Shown in pieces: positions 29,434 to 37,992 of a stretch of 64,000 nt of DNA. The notes beneath the pieces were generated by a model. It was not told where the DNA came from, did no database searches, and saw nothing but the letters and a program-made list of their open reading frames with translations. Source of the DNA: a virus; the IMG/VR virus record IMGVR_UViG_3300005471_000011, positions 1 through 64,000 of that record. One strand, 5' to 3'. The position numbers and the translations under genes are program-made. The stretch's first letter is position 1, and every line of letters starts with the position of its first letter.

Positions 29434-31049
29434 ACGAGCCAGCCAAAATAATCGGACCCCAGAAGGGACCGCAGACGGTTTTCTTATCGAGCAACGCCGA
29501 TATTGCTGTGTACGGCGGTGCTGCTGGCGGCGGAAAGACTTTTGCTCTGCTGATGCAGCCGTTGCGGCACATCAAGAATCCCGGCTTCGGAGCCGTGATC
29601 TTTCGGCGCACGAACCCGCAGATCGTCGCCGAGGGAGGAATGTGGGACCAGTCCCACCAGCTCTACAGCTACATCAAGGACGCCAAGCCTTACTACGGGC
29701 AGTCCCGGCAGTGGGTGTTCCGCAGCGGAGCGAAGATCACCTTCGCGCACATGGAGCACGAGAAGAACAAGCAAGACTGGGACAGCTCACAGATTCCGCT
29801 GATCGAGTTCGACGAGCTGACCAGCTTCTCGGAGAGCATGTTCGTTTACATGCTGACACGCAATCGCTCGACGTGCGGCATCAAGCCATACATGCGGGCG
29901 GCGTGCAATCCGGACGCGGAATCGTGGGTCGCCAAATGGGTGGAATGGTGGATCGACCAGGACACCGGTTATCCGATCCTGGAGAGGTCGGGGATCATCC
30001 GGTGGTTCGTGCGCGACGGCGACACGATGCTTTGGTTCGCCGACAAGGCACAGGCGGTTCATTGGCTGCTGGCAAACCGAGAGTTCAAAGGCGCCAAGAC
30101 GCCGCAGGAGCAAGCGGAGGCAATTCCAAAGTCGTTCACGTTCGTTCCCGCCAACCTAGACGACAACAAGATCCTGGACACGATCAATCCAGAGTATCGC
30201 GCCAACCTTTTGGCGATGACCCAGGTGGAAAGGGAGCGGTTGCTCAAGGGCAACTGGAAAATCCGCCCATCCGCTGGCCTGAAGTTCCCGCGCGACAAGT
30301 GGGTGACGACGATCCAAGGCAACCCAATCATCGCGGTGCCGCCGGGGCTTCGCTTCTTGCGGTTCTGGGATAAGGCATACACCGAGGGTGGTTCCGGGGC
30401 GCGAACGGCAGGGGTGCTGATGGGAGAATTGTCCATCCACCAAGCGCGCGCCCAAGGCTTGCCGCAGTTCTGGATCGTTCACGGAGAGGCGGGAAGGTGG
30501 GGCGACGCGGAGCGCGAATCCAACATGCGCATGCGGGCGGACATGGACCAGAAGATGTACGGCAACGTCATCATCGGGATCGAGCAGGAAGGCGGCGCCG
30601 GCAAGCAGGCAGCCAGAGCATCGGTCGTCAACCTTGCCGGCCATTCGGTCTATTCAGAACATCCGACGTCAAAAAAGCATCTCCGCTGGACGCCGCTCGC
30701 CAGCCAGCAGCAGATCGGAAACGTGGCAATCGTCACCGACGGGTGGGACTGGGCGCAATTCGTCCGGGAGCTGGATGCGCTCGCTGGCGACGAGGACCTC
30801 GACAAAAACAAGCTGCGAGACTATGCCGACGCCGCCGCCGGCGCTTTCAAGGGATTGACCAATACAACAGGAATGGTGCTTGGCGAATTGATGTGCAGCG
30901 GCGACCCGGAAGAAGAAGCCGAATCCAGGCGGCCATTCACTCCAAAAGAGATCGAGGAGCTACCCGATGACCTGCGAGAGCTGATCGAAGAAACCAACGC
31001 CGTGGTCAAGGAGCGAGGCGAGCACCGCTGGAACCAGGACGACTGGTGA
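29430..31049 (+). CDS. terL: Terminase large subunit, 539 aa
   Basis: ATPase: Walker A GGAAGGGKT (K36), Walker B LIEFDE (D128, E129), adenine-binding region near the N terminus. Nuclease: RFWDKAY, GIEQEGGAGK and a late acidic site (KLRDYADAAAGAF). This is the packaging motor that cuts and pumps DNA through the portal. The length is typical. GTG start in an overlap with the preceding gene. An internal promoter follows its stop. Confidence 0.95.
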   Translation: MNEPAKIIGPQKGPQTVFLSSNADIAVYGGAAGGGKTFALLMQPLRHIKNPGFGAVIFRRTNPQIVAEGGMWDQSHQLYSYIKDAKPYYGQSRQWVFRSGAKITFAHMEHEKNKQDWDSSQIPLIEFDELTSFSESMFVYMLTRNRSTCGIKPYMRAACNPDAESWVAKWVEWWIDQDTGYPILERSGIIRWFVRDGDTMLWFADKAQAVHWLLANREFKGAKTPQEQAEAIPKSFTFVPANLDDNKILDTINPEYRANLLAMTQVERERLLKGNWKIRPSAGLKFPRDKWVTTIQGNPIIAVPPGLRFLRFWDKAYTEGGSGARTAGVLMGELSIHQARAQGLPQFWIVHGEAGRWGDAERESNMRMRADMDQKMYGNVIIGIEQEGGAGKQAARASVVNLAGHSVYSEHPTSKKHLRWTPLASQQQIGNVAIVTDGWDWAQFVRELDALAGDEDLDKNKLRDYADAAAGAFKGLTNTTGMVLGELMCSGDPEEEAESRRPFTPKEIEELPDDLRELIEETNAVVKERGEHRWNQDDW

Positions 31050-31077
31050 TTGCGGCGGCACTGCCAAGCTGTAAAAT
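31050..31077 (+). promoter_or_regulatory. Sigma70-type promoter P7 (weak -35)
   Basis: TTGCGG (31050-31055), 16-bp spacer, TAAAAT (31072-31077) preceded by GCTG as in the other promoters. It lies between terL and the next gene. Confidence 0.6.
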
Positions 31078-31100
31078 GCTGGCTCAAAGGAGCCTCACCC

Positions 31101-31649
31101 ATGTCAGAGATTGACCCGAATGCTGTTGGATCGTCCGAACCGCCACAAGCCACCGGCAAGCCTGCCGACGTCAAAGGCAGAACCGTCGGCATCAAGAAGT
31201 GCGATTCCTGCGACGGCGCGCACGAGGGCGTGGCGATGCAAGCCTTCGTCCGCCAGAACTCGCCGTTCACCCATTGGTTCACGTGCCCGGTTACGGGTGA
31301 TGCAGTGCCGGTTTCATTGGTCGGATTGACCAGCGGCGACGCGATCAATCTGGAAAGCCGCGTGCTCCAGCGGTTCGTCGAGGCACAGATCTCCGGGCGC
31401 TACGTCGTGCTGGTATCCTTCGTTAATGCTGAAGGCAAGCTGATGTTCAACTGCATCAATAACCATCTTCCGCACGGGGATTACTTCGGTGAGCCGGGGC
31501 GTAAGGGGTTGTTCGACCTAATCCGCGACGCTTTCGAGAACATCGTTGGTCCGCAGCAACCCAAGGAAATGAAGCAGGCGTCTCCGGTGCCGGTCAGCGC
31601 GGGCGTCATTCCAGGTCTGGAGCCGAACATCAACCATCTTCCAGGCTAA
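31101..31649 (+). CDS. Hypothetical protein with N-terminal Cys pair, 182 aa
   Basis: ATG 31101 follows AAAGGAGCCTCACCC. CDSCDGAHEG near residue 34 may be part of a zinc site; the rest is beta-rich, with GKLMFNCINNHLPHGDYFG. No known family. Located between terminase and portal. Confidence 0.55.
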   Translation: MSEIDPNAVGSSEPPQATGKPADVKGRTVGIKKCDSCDGAHEGVAMQAFVRQNSPFTHWFTCPVTGDAVPVSLVGLTSGDAINLESRVLQRFVEAQISGRYVVLVSFVNAEGKLMFNCINNHLPHGDYFGEPGRKGLFDLIRDAFENIVGPQQPKEMKQASPVPVSAGVIPGLEPNINHLPG

Positions 31650-31651
31650 CA

Positions 31652-31924
31652 ATGCGAGCAGCATGGAAGGCGGCATTTCACTCCGTGATCCGGTTCATGG
31701 CATGGCTACTGCGACGCGCCGCCGATGAATCGCTGGTAATACAATTGGCGGACCTGCGCCAAGAGCTGGCCAGCGAGAAGTCCAAGCGAACCATCGTAGA
31801 ATACGAGGTCGAGCTGCTCCACGGCAAGCTGCGGCGCATCCAGGAGCACGACAAAACCGACGCGGAAATCTCTGTCATCCGGCGCGGGTTAGTGCGCCGC
31901 GAAGAGGAAGCGAGGCCCGAATGA
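31652..31924 (+). CDS. Membrane-associated coiled-coil protein, 90 aa
   Basis: Residues about 10-20 are weakly hydrophobic (VIRFMAWLLRRA); residues 25-80 form a coiled coil (LRQELASEKSKRTIVEYEVE). The next gene is a tiny membrane protein in an ATGA overlap, so the pair may act together in the envelope, possibly in lysis. Confidence 0.5.
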   Translation: MRAAWKAAFHSVIRFMAWLLRRAADESLVIQLADLRQELASEKSKRTIVEYEVELLHGKLRRIQEHDKTDAEISVIRRGLVRREEEARPE

Positions 31925-32022
31925 TCACCGCAATCCTGATTGCCCAGGTGCTGGGATTCGTCATCGGCTGCGGGCTTGCGCTGGCGGCTTTCTTCTATAT
32001 CGCCTATAAACTCTCCAGGTGA
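31921..32022 (+). CDS. Tiny membrane protein, 33 aa
   Basis: A complete frame that is almost entirely one membrane helix (ILIAQVLGFVIGCGLALAAF) with a short basic tail, starting in an ATGA overlap. Confidence 0.5.
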   Translation: MITAILIAQVLGFVIGCGLALAAFFYIAYKLSR

Positions 32023-32045
32023 GCTAATCTCCCTGGAGAGCAGTC

Positions 32046-34604
32046 ATGGGATTCGCCGAATGCAAACAGCGCCGTGATGGCGAACTGATGGTTGTTGAGC
32101 GCCGCGCCTATTCCAGCGGATCACCCGGCGGGCTGTCTGAAATGATCAGCGGCACTGGGGGCGCGATCAACCTCGCGCAAGGCTACCGCCAGCAGGCGAA
32201 ATCCCGCGAGGCGATGCGCCACTTCAAGGGCTGGGTCTGGTCCGCGACCACCTTGATTGCCAAGCGCTGCGCCGGGCAGCCGTGGATGGCGGGGCACTAT
32301 GAAGAGTCACCACCCGACGCCGGCAAGCGTCCCGGCAGGCTGGGAATCAAGCGGTATATGCGGTATGACAAGGGGCTGATTCCCAGGCTCCAGCGCAAGG
32401 CACCCCAGCACGCGGAAGTCGAGCCGGACCAGAACCATCGCGTGCTGTGGGACTTGGATCGTCCCAATCCACAGCAGGGCAAGTTCGAGCTAGTCTATTT
32501 CTCGGTGCTCAACCTGCTGCTGACCGGGGAGTGGTTCTGGGTTGGCGGCATCAAAGAAGCGGACGACGATACCGACGCGGAAGACGACCGCCAGGTTGGT
32601 GAAATGGAAGTATGGGCGGTCCCATCCGCGTGGATGTCGCGCGATGAGGAGACGGGCGGCTGGAAGATGCAGACGGGCATTGGCGCCGAGGAGATCAAGC
32701 TGCCCAAGGAGAACGTGGCGCGCGGCTACTTCCCGGACCCCAGCGATCCCAAGGGCTGCGGCTCGCCGCTGGCATCTTGCATTCAGGCAGTGCGGATCGA
32801 CGAGTACATCCTTTCCAGCCAGGAACAGAGCTTTGCACGCGGCATCGACCCCAAGATTGCGCTGGTCGTCGGTTCCCAGCCAGGACCGGACGGTGGCAAG
32901 GGCACGCGCCCCAGGCTGGTAGGCGCCCAGCGCCGGCAGATGATCCGCGCCATTCGGCAAGTGTGGTCCCAAACGGTCAATGCGGGCGACCCGGCAATTT
33001 TGGATGGATTGATCGAGGACATCAAGAAGCTCCAGTTCGCGCCCAACGAAATGGATTGGCAAAACTCCGGCAAGATCATCAAGGACCGGATCATGCAGAC
33101 GTTCGGCGTCAATCCGATCACGCTGGGGGAAGTCACGCCTGCCAACAAAGCGCAAGCGGTCGTTGCCGAAACAAACCTTTGCACCAACGCATTGAATCCG
33201 ATCATCGAGAACCTGTCCTGCGCAGCTTCGGAGTTCTTCACGCCGTTCTATGACGATGGCAGCAAGCTGGCAGTCTGGCTGGAGAAAGCCATTCCCAAGG
33301 ACGATGAGCGGGAGGACAGACAATGGTCAGACGCACGCAAGAACGGCGACGTCACTGGAGAAGAAGTCCGCCAGCGTTTGGGATTGGAGGCAAAAGAGGA
33401 AGCGGAACGCAGCGTGCTACTGAGCAATCCCCAGGCGATGACGACGGTCGCCAATATCGCTGCGCAGGTCAGCGGCGGAACGCTGGAGCGGGAGGCGGCG
33501 GTAGCGATCATCGCCGAGTTCTTGCAGATCGCGCCGGAAGTCGCCGAGAAGATGATCCCGGAGCAGGGCGAGCCACCGGCAGCACAACCAGAGGCAAAGC
33601 CGCTTGGCGGCAGTGACGGGAAAAACTCGGCCGCAATGCGTTCGCCTTGGTCGATACGTGCGGTGAGCTTAAAGTCTTTCCGTGGCAAGATTGCCAGGGA
33701 GTTCGTCAAGTCCGCGCACGCGGCACAAGCAGATCGCCTAGAGCGTTCGATGGCGGCACCCATCGCCAAGTGGGTCAGCGACTCGGTCGATCACGCGATG
33801 GCCGGGATATTCGGTGCGCAATGGCTGCCCAGGCCAACCGAGGCCAAGGCGCAGGCAGACGCGCTGCTGGCGGCGCATTTCAGCGTGGACCGATGGACGG
33901 GCGAGCTGGCGAAGCTGCTGGGCAAGCCGTCCTCTCGCGCGTTCGTCGAGGGAGCCATCGCCGAGCACCGCATGGCACAGGCAGCGCTGCGGCGCAGGAA
34001 CCGCGACAAGGCAACCGCTGGCGAGTTCGCGTCCGAAGTCACCGGGGAAGTCTGGTTCGACGTGGATATCCCGGAATGGATCATTTCAGCAGCGCGAGCG
34101 TTCTTGGATGCGGCGTTCAACCAACCCTATTGGCTAGAGGTGGCGCAGACGACGCTCAACGACATGGCGATAGCTCTCGGCAATGCCATTTTTGAGGGCA
34201 AGAGCATCCCGCAAATTCGAGACGCGCTGATCGAGCAGTTCGGCTCGGCATACGGCAAGGCGCGAGCGACTTTGATCGCACGGACGGAAGTCGGCGGAGC
34301 GCTGAATGCGGGTGCCATCGCTTCGATCAAGCACACCTACGAGGGAACGGACCTGAAGCCAACCAAGGTCTGGCAATCGGTGCTCGGGCCAACGACGCGG
34401 GAGGAGCACGCGGACGCGGACGGTCAGGAAGTTCCCGTCGATGACAAATTTACCGTTGGCGGTGAGCTATGCGACCATCCCGGTGATGTTAGCTTGTCAA
34501 TTGGAAATCGCGCGAATTGCCAATGTTTCTGCACAGCAGGGCTGGTAGGCGCAGAACTATCAGACGAGGATGCGCAGCGGATCGAGGAAAGCATCGAAGA
34601 ATGA
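32046..34604 (+). CDS. Portal protein fused to MuF-type head morphogenesis domain, 852 aa
   Basis: Residues about 1-500 read as an HK97-type portal (KSREAMRHFKGWVWSATTLI, KIIKDRIMQTFGVNPITLGE, then a stem/crown helical region). The C-terminal ~150 residues carry a phage Mu F-like minor head domain (ARATLIARTEVGGALNAGAI, HADADGQEVPVDDKF, GNRANCQCFC). Portal and MuF are usually two genes; here they are one polypeptide, so the MuF domain would be carried at 12 copies on the portal ring. Start ATG 32046 has GGAGAGCAGTC upstream. Confidence 0.9.
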   Translation: MGFAECKQRRDGELMVVERRAYSSGSPGGLSEMISGTGGAINLAQGYRQQAKSREAMRHFKGWVWSATTLIAKRCAGQPWMAGHYEESPPDAGKRPGRLGIKRYMRYDKGLIPRLQRKAPQHAEVEPDQNHRVLWDLDRPNPQQGKFELVYFSVLNLLLTGEWFWVGGIKEADDDTDAEDDRQVGEMEVWAVPSAWMSRDEETGGWKMQTGIGAEEIKLPKENVARGYFPDPSDPKGCGSPLASCIQAVRIDEYILSSQEQSFARGIDPKIALVVGSQPGPDGGKGTRPRLVGAQRRQMIRAIRQVWSQTVNAGDPAILDGLIEDIKKLQFAPNEMDWQNSGKIIKDRIMQTFGVNPITLGEVTPANKAQAVVAETNLCTNALNPIIENLSCAASEFFTPFYDDGSKLAVWLEKAIPKDDEREDRQWSDARKNGDVTGEEVRQRLGLEAKEEAERSVLLSNPQAMTTVANIAAQVSGGTLEREAAVAIIAEFLQIAPEVAEKMIPEQGEPPAAQPEAKPLGGSDGKNSAAMRSPWSIRAVSLKSFRGKIAREFVKSAHAAQADRLERSMAAPIAKWVSDSVDHAMAGIFGAQWLPRPTEAKAQADALLAAHFSVDRWTGELAKLLGKPSSRAFVEGAIAEHRMAQAALRRRNRDKATAGEFASEVTGEVWFDVDIPEWIISAARAFLDAAFNQPYWLEVAQTTLNDMAIALGNAIFEGKSIPQIRDALIEQFGSAYGKARATLIARTEVGGALNAGAIASIKHTYEGTDLKPTKVWQSVLGPTTREEHADADGQEVPVDDKFTVGGELCDHPGDVSLSIGNRANCQCFCTAGLVGAELSDEDAQRIEESIEE

Positions 34605-34858
34605 TAGACGCACTAGTCGGTCATCTCGTCGGCGATTATCTGCTCCAAAATGACTGGATGGCGGCAGGCAAAAAGCGGTCGCACTTTATTTGCGCGGTTC
34701 ACGTCGGCATTTACACGGCGGCTGTTTGCATCATGGCACAGTGGCCGCTCTGGACCATCCCGGCAGTCTTCATCCCGCATTTCCTGATTGACCGCTGGCA
34801 ATTCGTGCCGTGGTACATGAAAACAATCAGGCAGCCGTTTATCGACAACAATCTTTGA
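34601..34858 (+). CDS. DUF3307 membrane protein, 85 aa
   Basis: The opening MIDALVGHLVGDYLLQNDWMA is characteristic of DUF3307, small phage/bacterial membrane proteins of unknown function with conserved His/Asp. Two or three hydrophobic segments follow (VHVGIYTAAVCIMAQW; LWTIPAVFIPHFLIDRW). ATGA overlap with the portal gene. Confidence 0.75.
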   Translation: MIDALVGHLVGDYLLQNDWMAAGKKRSHFICAVHVGIYTAAVCIMAQWPLWTIPAVFIPHFLIDRWQFVPWYMKTIRQPFIDNNL

Positions 34859-34929
34859 CCACGGAGCCATCGGCGGCTCCATGAAAACGTGTTTCACATT
34901 CTCTGCCTCTGGATCACTTGGAAGTTCAC

Positions 34930-35613
34930 GTGAAGCCCTTCGACATTGCCGCGATCATCAACGACGCCGAGTACATGCGCTACGTGCGCAACGTGCTGCG
35001 TCCGGCACGCATCGGCGGAATGCGGCGGCGAGCCATTCTCGCGGCGCTCTATCGCGCGTGGCAGGCATCCGGCTTGCCGTCAATCACCGGCGTCGAGGTC
35101 GGCGTCAAGCACGGCACCATGTCACACCAGGTTCTGGCGCACCTTCCATGCGTCTCCAAGCTGGTCATGGTGGACCCCTGGGAAGAATACCCACAGGACC
35201 ACAAGGACCGCGCCAAGTACAACTACGCCAGCCGGGACAACTCCGCATGGGAGCAGCTCTATCGCCGGGCTTCTAGTCACGTGGCGCAGTTCGGCGACCG
35301 CGCGGACATCTGGCGCATGACCAGCGTGGACGCGGCACGCAGATGCTTCGAGTCACAGGACCAGCATTTCTTCGTGTACCTAGATGCGCGGCACCAGTAC
35401 GACGACGTTCTGGAGGATTGTGAAGTCTGGTGGGATAACGTGCTTCCGGGCGGCTTGCTCTGCGGGGATGACTTTTACCCGGCAGGACATGATCGCCGCC
35501 CAAGCGCCATGCAAGTGAGCACGGCTATCGAGGAGTTTGCGCGGCGCAAGGGCCTGCCGGTGGTGCCTCTGCACCGCAACTTCTTCATTGCTAAACCGCT
35601 AGTTGACGGTTGA
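34930..35613 (+). CDS. Class I SAM-dependent methyltransferase-like protein, 227 aa
   Basis: A Rossmann-type pattern is visible: GVEVGVKHGTMSHQVL (motif I-like), KLVMVDPWEEYP (acidic loop binding SAM ribose), and YLDARHQYDDVLEDCEVWWD...LLCGDDF, as in Methyltransf_24-type enzymes that act on small molecules or glycans. GTG 34930 or TTG 34918 may start it; I prefer GTG (GGAA 6 nt upstream). It precedes a sugar-nucleotide enzyme gene, so glycan methylation is a plausible role. Confidence 0.65.
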   Translation: MKPFDIAAIINDAEYMRYVRNVLRPARIGGMRRRAILAALYRAWQASGLPSITGVEVGVKHGTMSHQVLAHLPCVSKLVMVDPWEEYPQDHKDRAKYNYASRDNSAWEQLYRRASSHVAQFGDRADIWRMTSVDAARRCFESQDQHFFVYLDARHQYDDVLEDCEVWWDNVLPGGLLCGDDFYPAGHDRRPSAMQVSTAIEEFARRKGLPVVPLHRNFFIAKPLVDG

Positions 35614-35631
35614 TAGCGGAGTCTGTAAAAT
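35603..35631 (+). promoter_or_regulatory. Sigma70-type promoter P8
   Basis: TTGACG (35603-35608), 17-bp spacer, TAAAAT (35626-35631). The -35 overlaps the end of the methyltransferase gene. Confidence 0.85.
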
Positions 35632-35660
35632 ACACGCGCTGCCAAGACCATTACCCGCGA

Positions 35661-35760
35661 TGACCGTCGGGAGCGTGACAGCCGGCAGCAAGTAGGTTTT
35701 CGGGGGCTGTCAGCGCTGAATCCTTGCACGCCAAGCCTGCCGAACGGTCACGCTACTTGC
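35661..35760 (+). promoter_or_regulatory. Structured leader RNA with competing helices
   Basis: An outer stem pairs 35661-35670 with 35740-35750 (10 bp, one bulge) and encloses hairpin 35676-35683/35705-35712 (TGACAGCC/GGCTGTCA). Alternative perfect 8-bp helices 35672-35679/35747-35754 and 35688-35695/35753-35760 compete with these. It sits between promoter P8 and the HTH gene, a layout expected of an attenuator or riboswitch-like control element. No known class recognised. Confidence 0.45.
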
Positions 35761-35773
35761 CGAGGCACCCAGG

Positions 35774-35968
35774 CTGAACGCGCAGTGCCGCGAGATCTTG
35801 GCGCGTCTCCAGCAGGGGCGGGCCAGCAACCGAGAGTTGGCGGCAATTGCGCTGAAATACACGGGCCGGATCAGTGACCTGCGCAAGCCGTCAGCGGGCG
35901 GTCACAAGATCGTAGTCGTGGAGCGAAATCGAGAGACCGGACTAACGTGGTATGAGCTGCAACCATGA
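35774..35968 (+). CDS. Small HTH protein with probable CTG start, 64 aa
   Basis: The frame (LNAQCREILARLQQGRASNR, ELAAIALKYTGRISDLRK, VERNRETGLTWYEL) is a small winged HTH of a type common in phages, whose members start at the equivalent of the N-A-Q residues. No ATG, GTG or TTG exists between the upstream stop and this point, so CTG 35774, with GAGG 8 nt upstream, is the likely start. Ends in an ATGA overlap with the next gene. Confidence 0.6.
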   Translation: MNAQCREILARLQQGRASNRELAAIALKYTGRISDLRKPSAGGHKIVVVERNRETGLTWYELQP

Positions 35969-36747
35969 AAATTTTGGTAATTATCCCAGCCCGCCTGGAC
36001 AGCAAGCGGCTGCCGCGCAAGCTGCTGCTGAGTGAGACGGGCAAGCCGCTGATCCAGCATGTAATCGAAAGATGTTCGCAATCAGTGATCGGACGCACTC
36101 GTGACGACCTTGGCCGGTTCAACATCGTCGTCATGTCTCGCGATCCTGAGTTGCTGAGCATTGCCGGAGAATGCGGCGCGGCGGTATGGCTGTGCATTCG
36201 CGAGTATCTCAATGGAACAAGCCGGGCAACGGAGCTGTTTGAAGATTGCGCCGTCTGCCTGGGCTGGGACGTGGTATGCATCGTCCAAGCCGACTACCCA
36301 GAAATCCATCCCGAGCTAATCGACCAAGTCATCAGCGAGCTAGAGCGGCATCCCGAATGGGACTGCGCGACGGCGGCAGAAAAACTAAACATCGCGAATG
36401 CGGACGCGCTGCAATCGGCGGATCGTGTCAAGGTTCTACTGACCCCTGACGGGATGGCGGCGGACTTCACGCGGCACCCGCTTTACGACCTGCGTCTGCG
36501 ATTCAAGAACGGAAATTACGTCGTAGCAGGCCCGCACGTCGGCATCTACGCTTATCGCCGGGACGCATTGCTCCGCTACGCAGCCGCCGGCCCGTGCGAG
36601 CGAGAGGTTAGCGAGTCGCTGGAGCAACTGCGGGCGCTGCACCTGGGAATGCGAATGGGCGTGGTGCTGACTGGCCATGCACCGGCAGGCATCGACACCC
36701 GCGAGGACTATGAAGCGTTTGTCGCACGCTGGAAGGCAAAGCAATAA
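35965..36747 (+). CDS. CMP-KDO synthetase-like cytidylyltransferase, 260 aa
   Basis: The N terminus MKILVIIPARLDSKRLPRKL is the nucleotide-binding signature of CMP-KDO/CMP-acylneuraminate synthetases (KdsB/NeuA-like). Later segments (VVCIVQADYPEIHPELIDQV, then GIYAYRRDALLRY) fit the metal- and sugar-binding parts of the KdsB fold. These enzymes activate an acidic sugar with CTP. In a phage it suggests modification of host surface or virion glycans, together with the UGD-like and methyltransferase genes. Start in an ATGA overlap. Confidence 0.8.
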   Translation: MKILVIIPARLDSKRLPRKLLLSETGKPLIQHVIERCSQSVIGRTRDDLGRFNIVVMSRDPELLSIAGECGAAVWLCIREYLNGTSRATELFEDCAVCLGWDVVCIVQADYPEIHPELIDQVISELERHPEWDCATAAEKLNIANADALQSADRVKVLLTPDGMAADFTRHPLYDLRLRFKNGNYVVAGPHVGIYAYRRDALLRYAAAGPCEREVSESLEQLRALHLGMRMGVVLTGHAPAGIDTREDYEAFVARWKAKQ

Positions 36748-37083
36748 ATGGTCACGCGCGATGACATGCTGGTAGCCTCAGACCTGCTCCAGGATCGCGG
36801 CTTTGACTCTGCGGCAATGCTGCTGCGCTGGCACGCGGAAGTGATGGAGCCTGGGCACGAATACCAGGACGATGCGTGGCGACAGGACTGGGAGCCGGAT
36901 TTGTCATCGTCGAGCGAGTCAAGCGAATCCAGCACCAGCGAGCTAAGCACCAGCACGAGTTCCACGCCGAGTTCTTCTAGCAGCACCAGCAGTCCGATAA
37001 GTTCATCTTCAGACCCGCCAATGCGCAGGCAGCGAATGCGAGCACGGCGGGCAACGGCTAGGCGAAGGATCGGGCGACGATAA
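36748..37083 (+). CDS. Small protein with serine-rich segment and basic tail, 111 aa
   Basis: Residues 1-50 are an ordinary helical domain. Residues about 52-90 are a Ser/Thr-rich tract of the same type as in four other proteins here. The C terminus is arginine-rich (MRRQRMRARRATARRRIGRR). The smallest member of the serine-rich family, possibly a virion or DNA/RNA-binding protein; function unknown. Confidence 0.6.
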   Translation: MVTRDDMLVASDLLQDRGFDSAAMLLRWHAEVMEPGHEYQDDAWRQDWEPDLSSSSESSESSTSELSTSTSSTPSSSSSTSSPISSSSDPPMRRQRMRARRATARRRIGRR

Positions 37084-37280
37084 TGGAAAGTCTGAAAGTA
37101 AAACGGGACCATGATGCAGCAGCGCAACGTTTGATAGACGATTTGTCACAGAGTCTTGTCTCTGCCGAACGGAAGATAAAAGAAACACTGGCACTGGCAC
37201 GCCGGCACAGCTCACCTGCGACGAATCCCGGTGCGCACGCGCTGGCGAACAAGATCATCCAAATCCTGGAGGAGCCGTGA
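37083..37280 (+). CDS. Small helical protein, 65 aa
   Basis: TAATG overlap with the preceding gene. Helical throughout (AAAQRLIDDLSQSLVSAERK). No motif. Ends in a GTGA overlap. Confidence 0.5.
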   Translation: MESLKVKRDHDAAAQRLIDDLSQSLVSAERKIKETLALARRHSSPATNPGAHALANKIIQILEEP

Positions 37281-37605
37281 CCAATAATCCTACGCAAATC
37301 AGCATGTCGCTCTTGCGGGCGCTAGGCATTCCAGGAGAGCGAATCCGCTCAGTAGATCTGCATTTTGATTTCTCCGGAACGCTGCCAGTAGCCACAGTGT
37401 AGAATATCTCCTTACAAAGCAGCAGGCAGATGCCGTCGGTGCGGTGGTAAAGAAATTCAAGTTGATCCCGATGGAGCAAACCGAACGATGCCAAATATGC
37501 GGGACTGACCCCGTTGCATTTATTGGCGGCATTGCTGCATTTTATGCCGAAGGCCACGTTGACCAGGATGATCCCGAATATCCCAAACCGCTAAATCACA
37601 AATGA
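37277..37605 (+). pseudogene. Frame-broken hypothetical protein
   Basis: A GTG start in a GTGA overlap encodes ...RIRSVDLHFDFSGTLPVATV, then hits TAG at 37400-37402. In the -1 frame the text continues naturally (VEYLLTKQQADAVGAVVKKF, a CxxC pair CQIC, and a C-terminal acidic end) to TGA 37603-37605, which overlaps the next ATG. Reading through with one missing base at about 37399 gives one coherent ~109-residue protein. Indel, mutation or programmed shift cannot be told apart here. Confidence 0.6.
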
Positions 37606-37979
37606 TGCTCTACAGCTCCAGCGAGATGCTTGGCCTCGTGGCCAAGGTGTACCTCCAGCAAGCGTCCTTAGTCATCGGCAAGGCAGCCAAAAAAGCCGGC
37701 AAGCCGGTGGGCCAGTTCATGGACGCCGCGCCCGAGGTGGCGAAGCGCGGGCTGAAGCTGACGCGCACGCTTCACAAGCGGTTCGAGCGAGGCGACTACC
37801 GGCACACCGAGGCGGAGCTGGCGATGCTTGAAGCCTACTGCGAGTGGCTGATCGACACGGCCCAGACGCTGGGCGGGCACCCGGTGCGGGAGTTCAAGAT
37901 CAACCGCGCCAGCATGATGCAGCACCGGCCGTTGGACCGGACCTATGCCGAGGTCATCGGCGCAGTGAGGCAACTGTGA
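37602..37979 (+). CDS. Hypothetical helical protein, 125 aa
   Basis: ATGA overlap with the broken gene upstream. Mostly helical with a basic middle (KAAKKAGKPVGQFMDAAPEV). No family recognised. Confidence 0.5.
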   Translation: MMLYSSSEMLGLVAKVYLQQASLVIGKAAKKAGKPVGQFMDAAPEVAKRGLKLTRTLHKRFERGDYRHTEAELAMLEAYCEWLIDTAQTLGGHPVREFKINRASMMQHRPLDRTYAEVIGAVRQL

Positions 37980-37992
37980 AAGGGATATAAAG

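Noticed and set aside
29309-30373. 354-aa + frame overlapping terL
   Set aside because: It is a shadow of the terminase gene, with Arg/Gly-rich composition and no motif.
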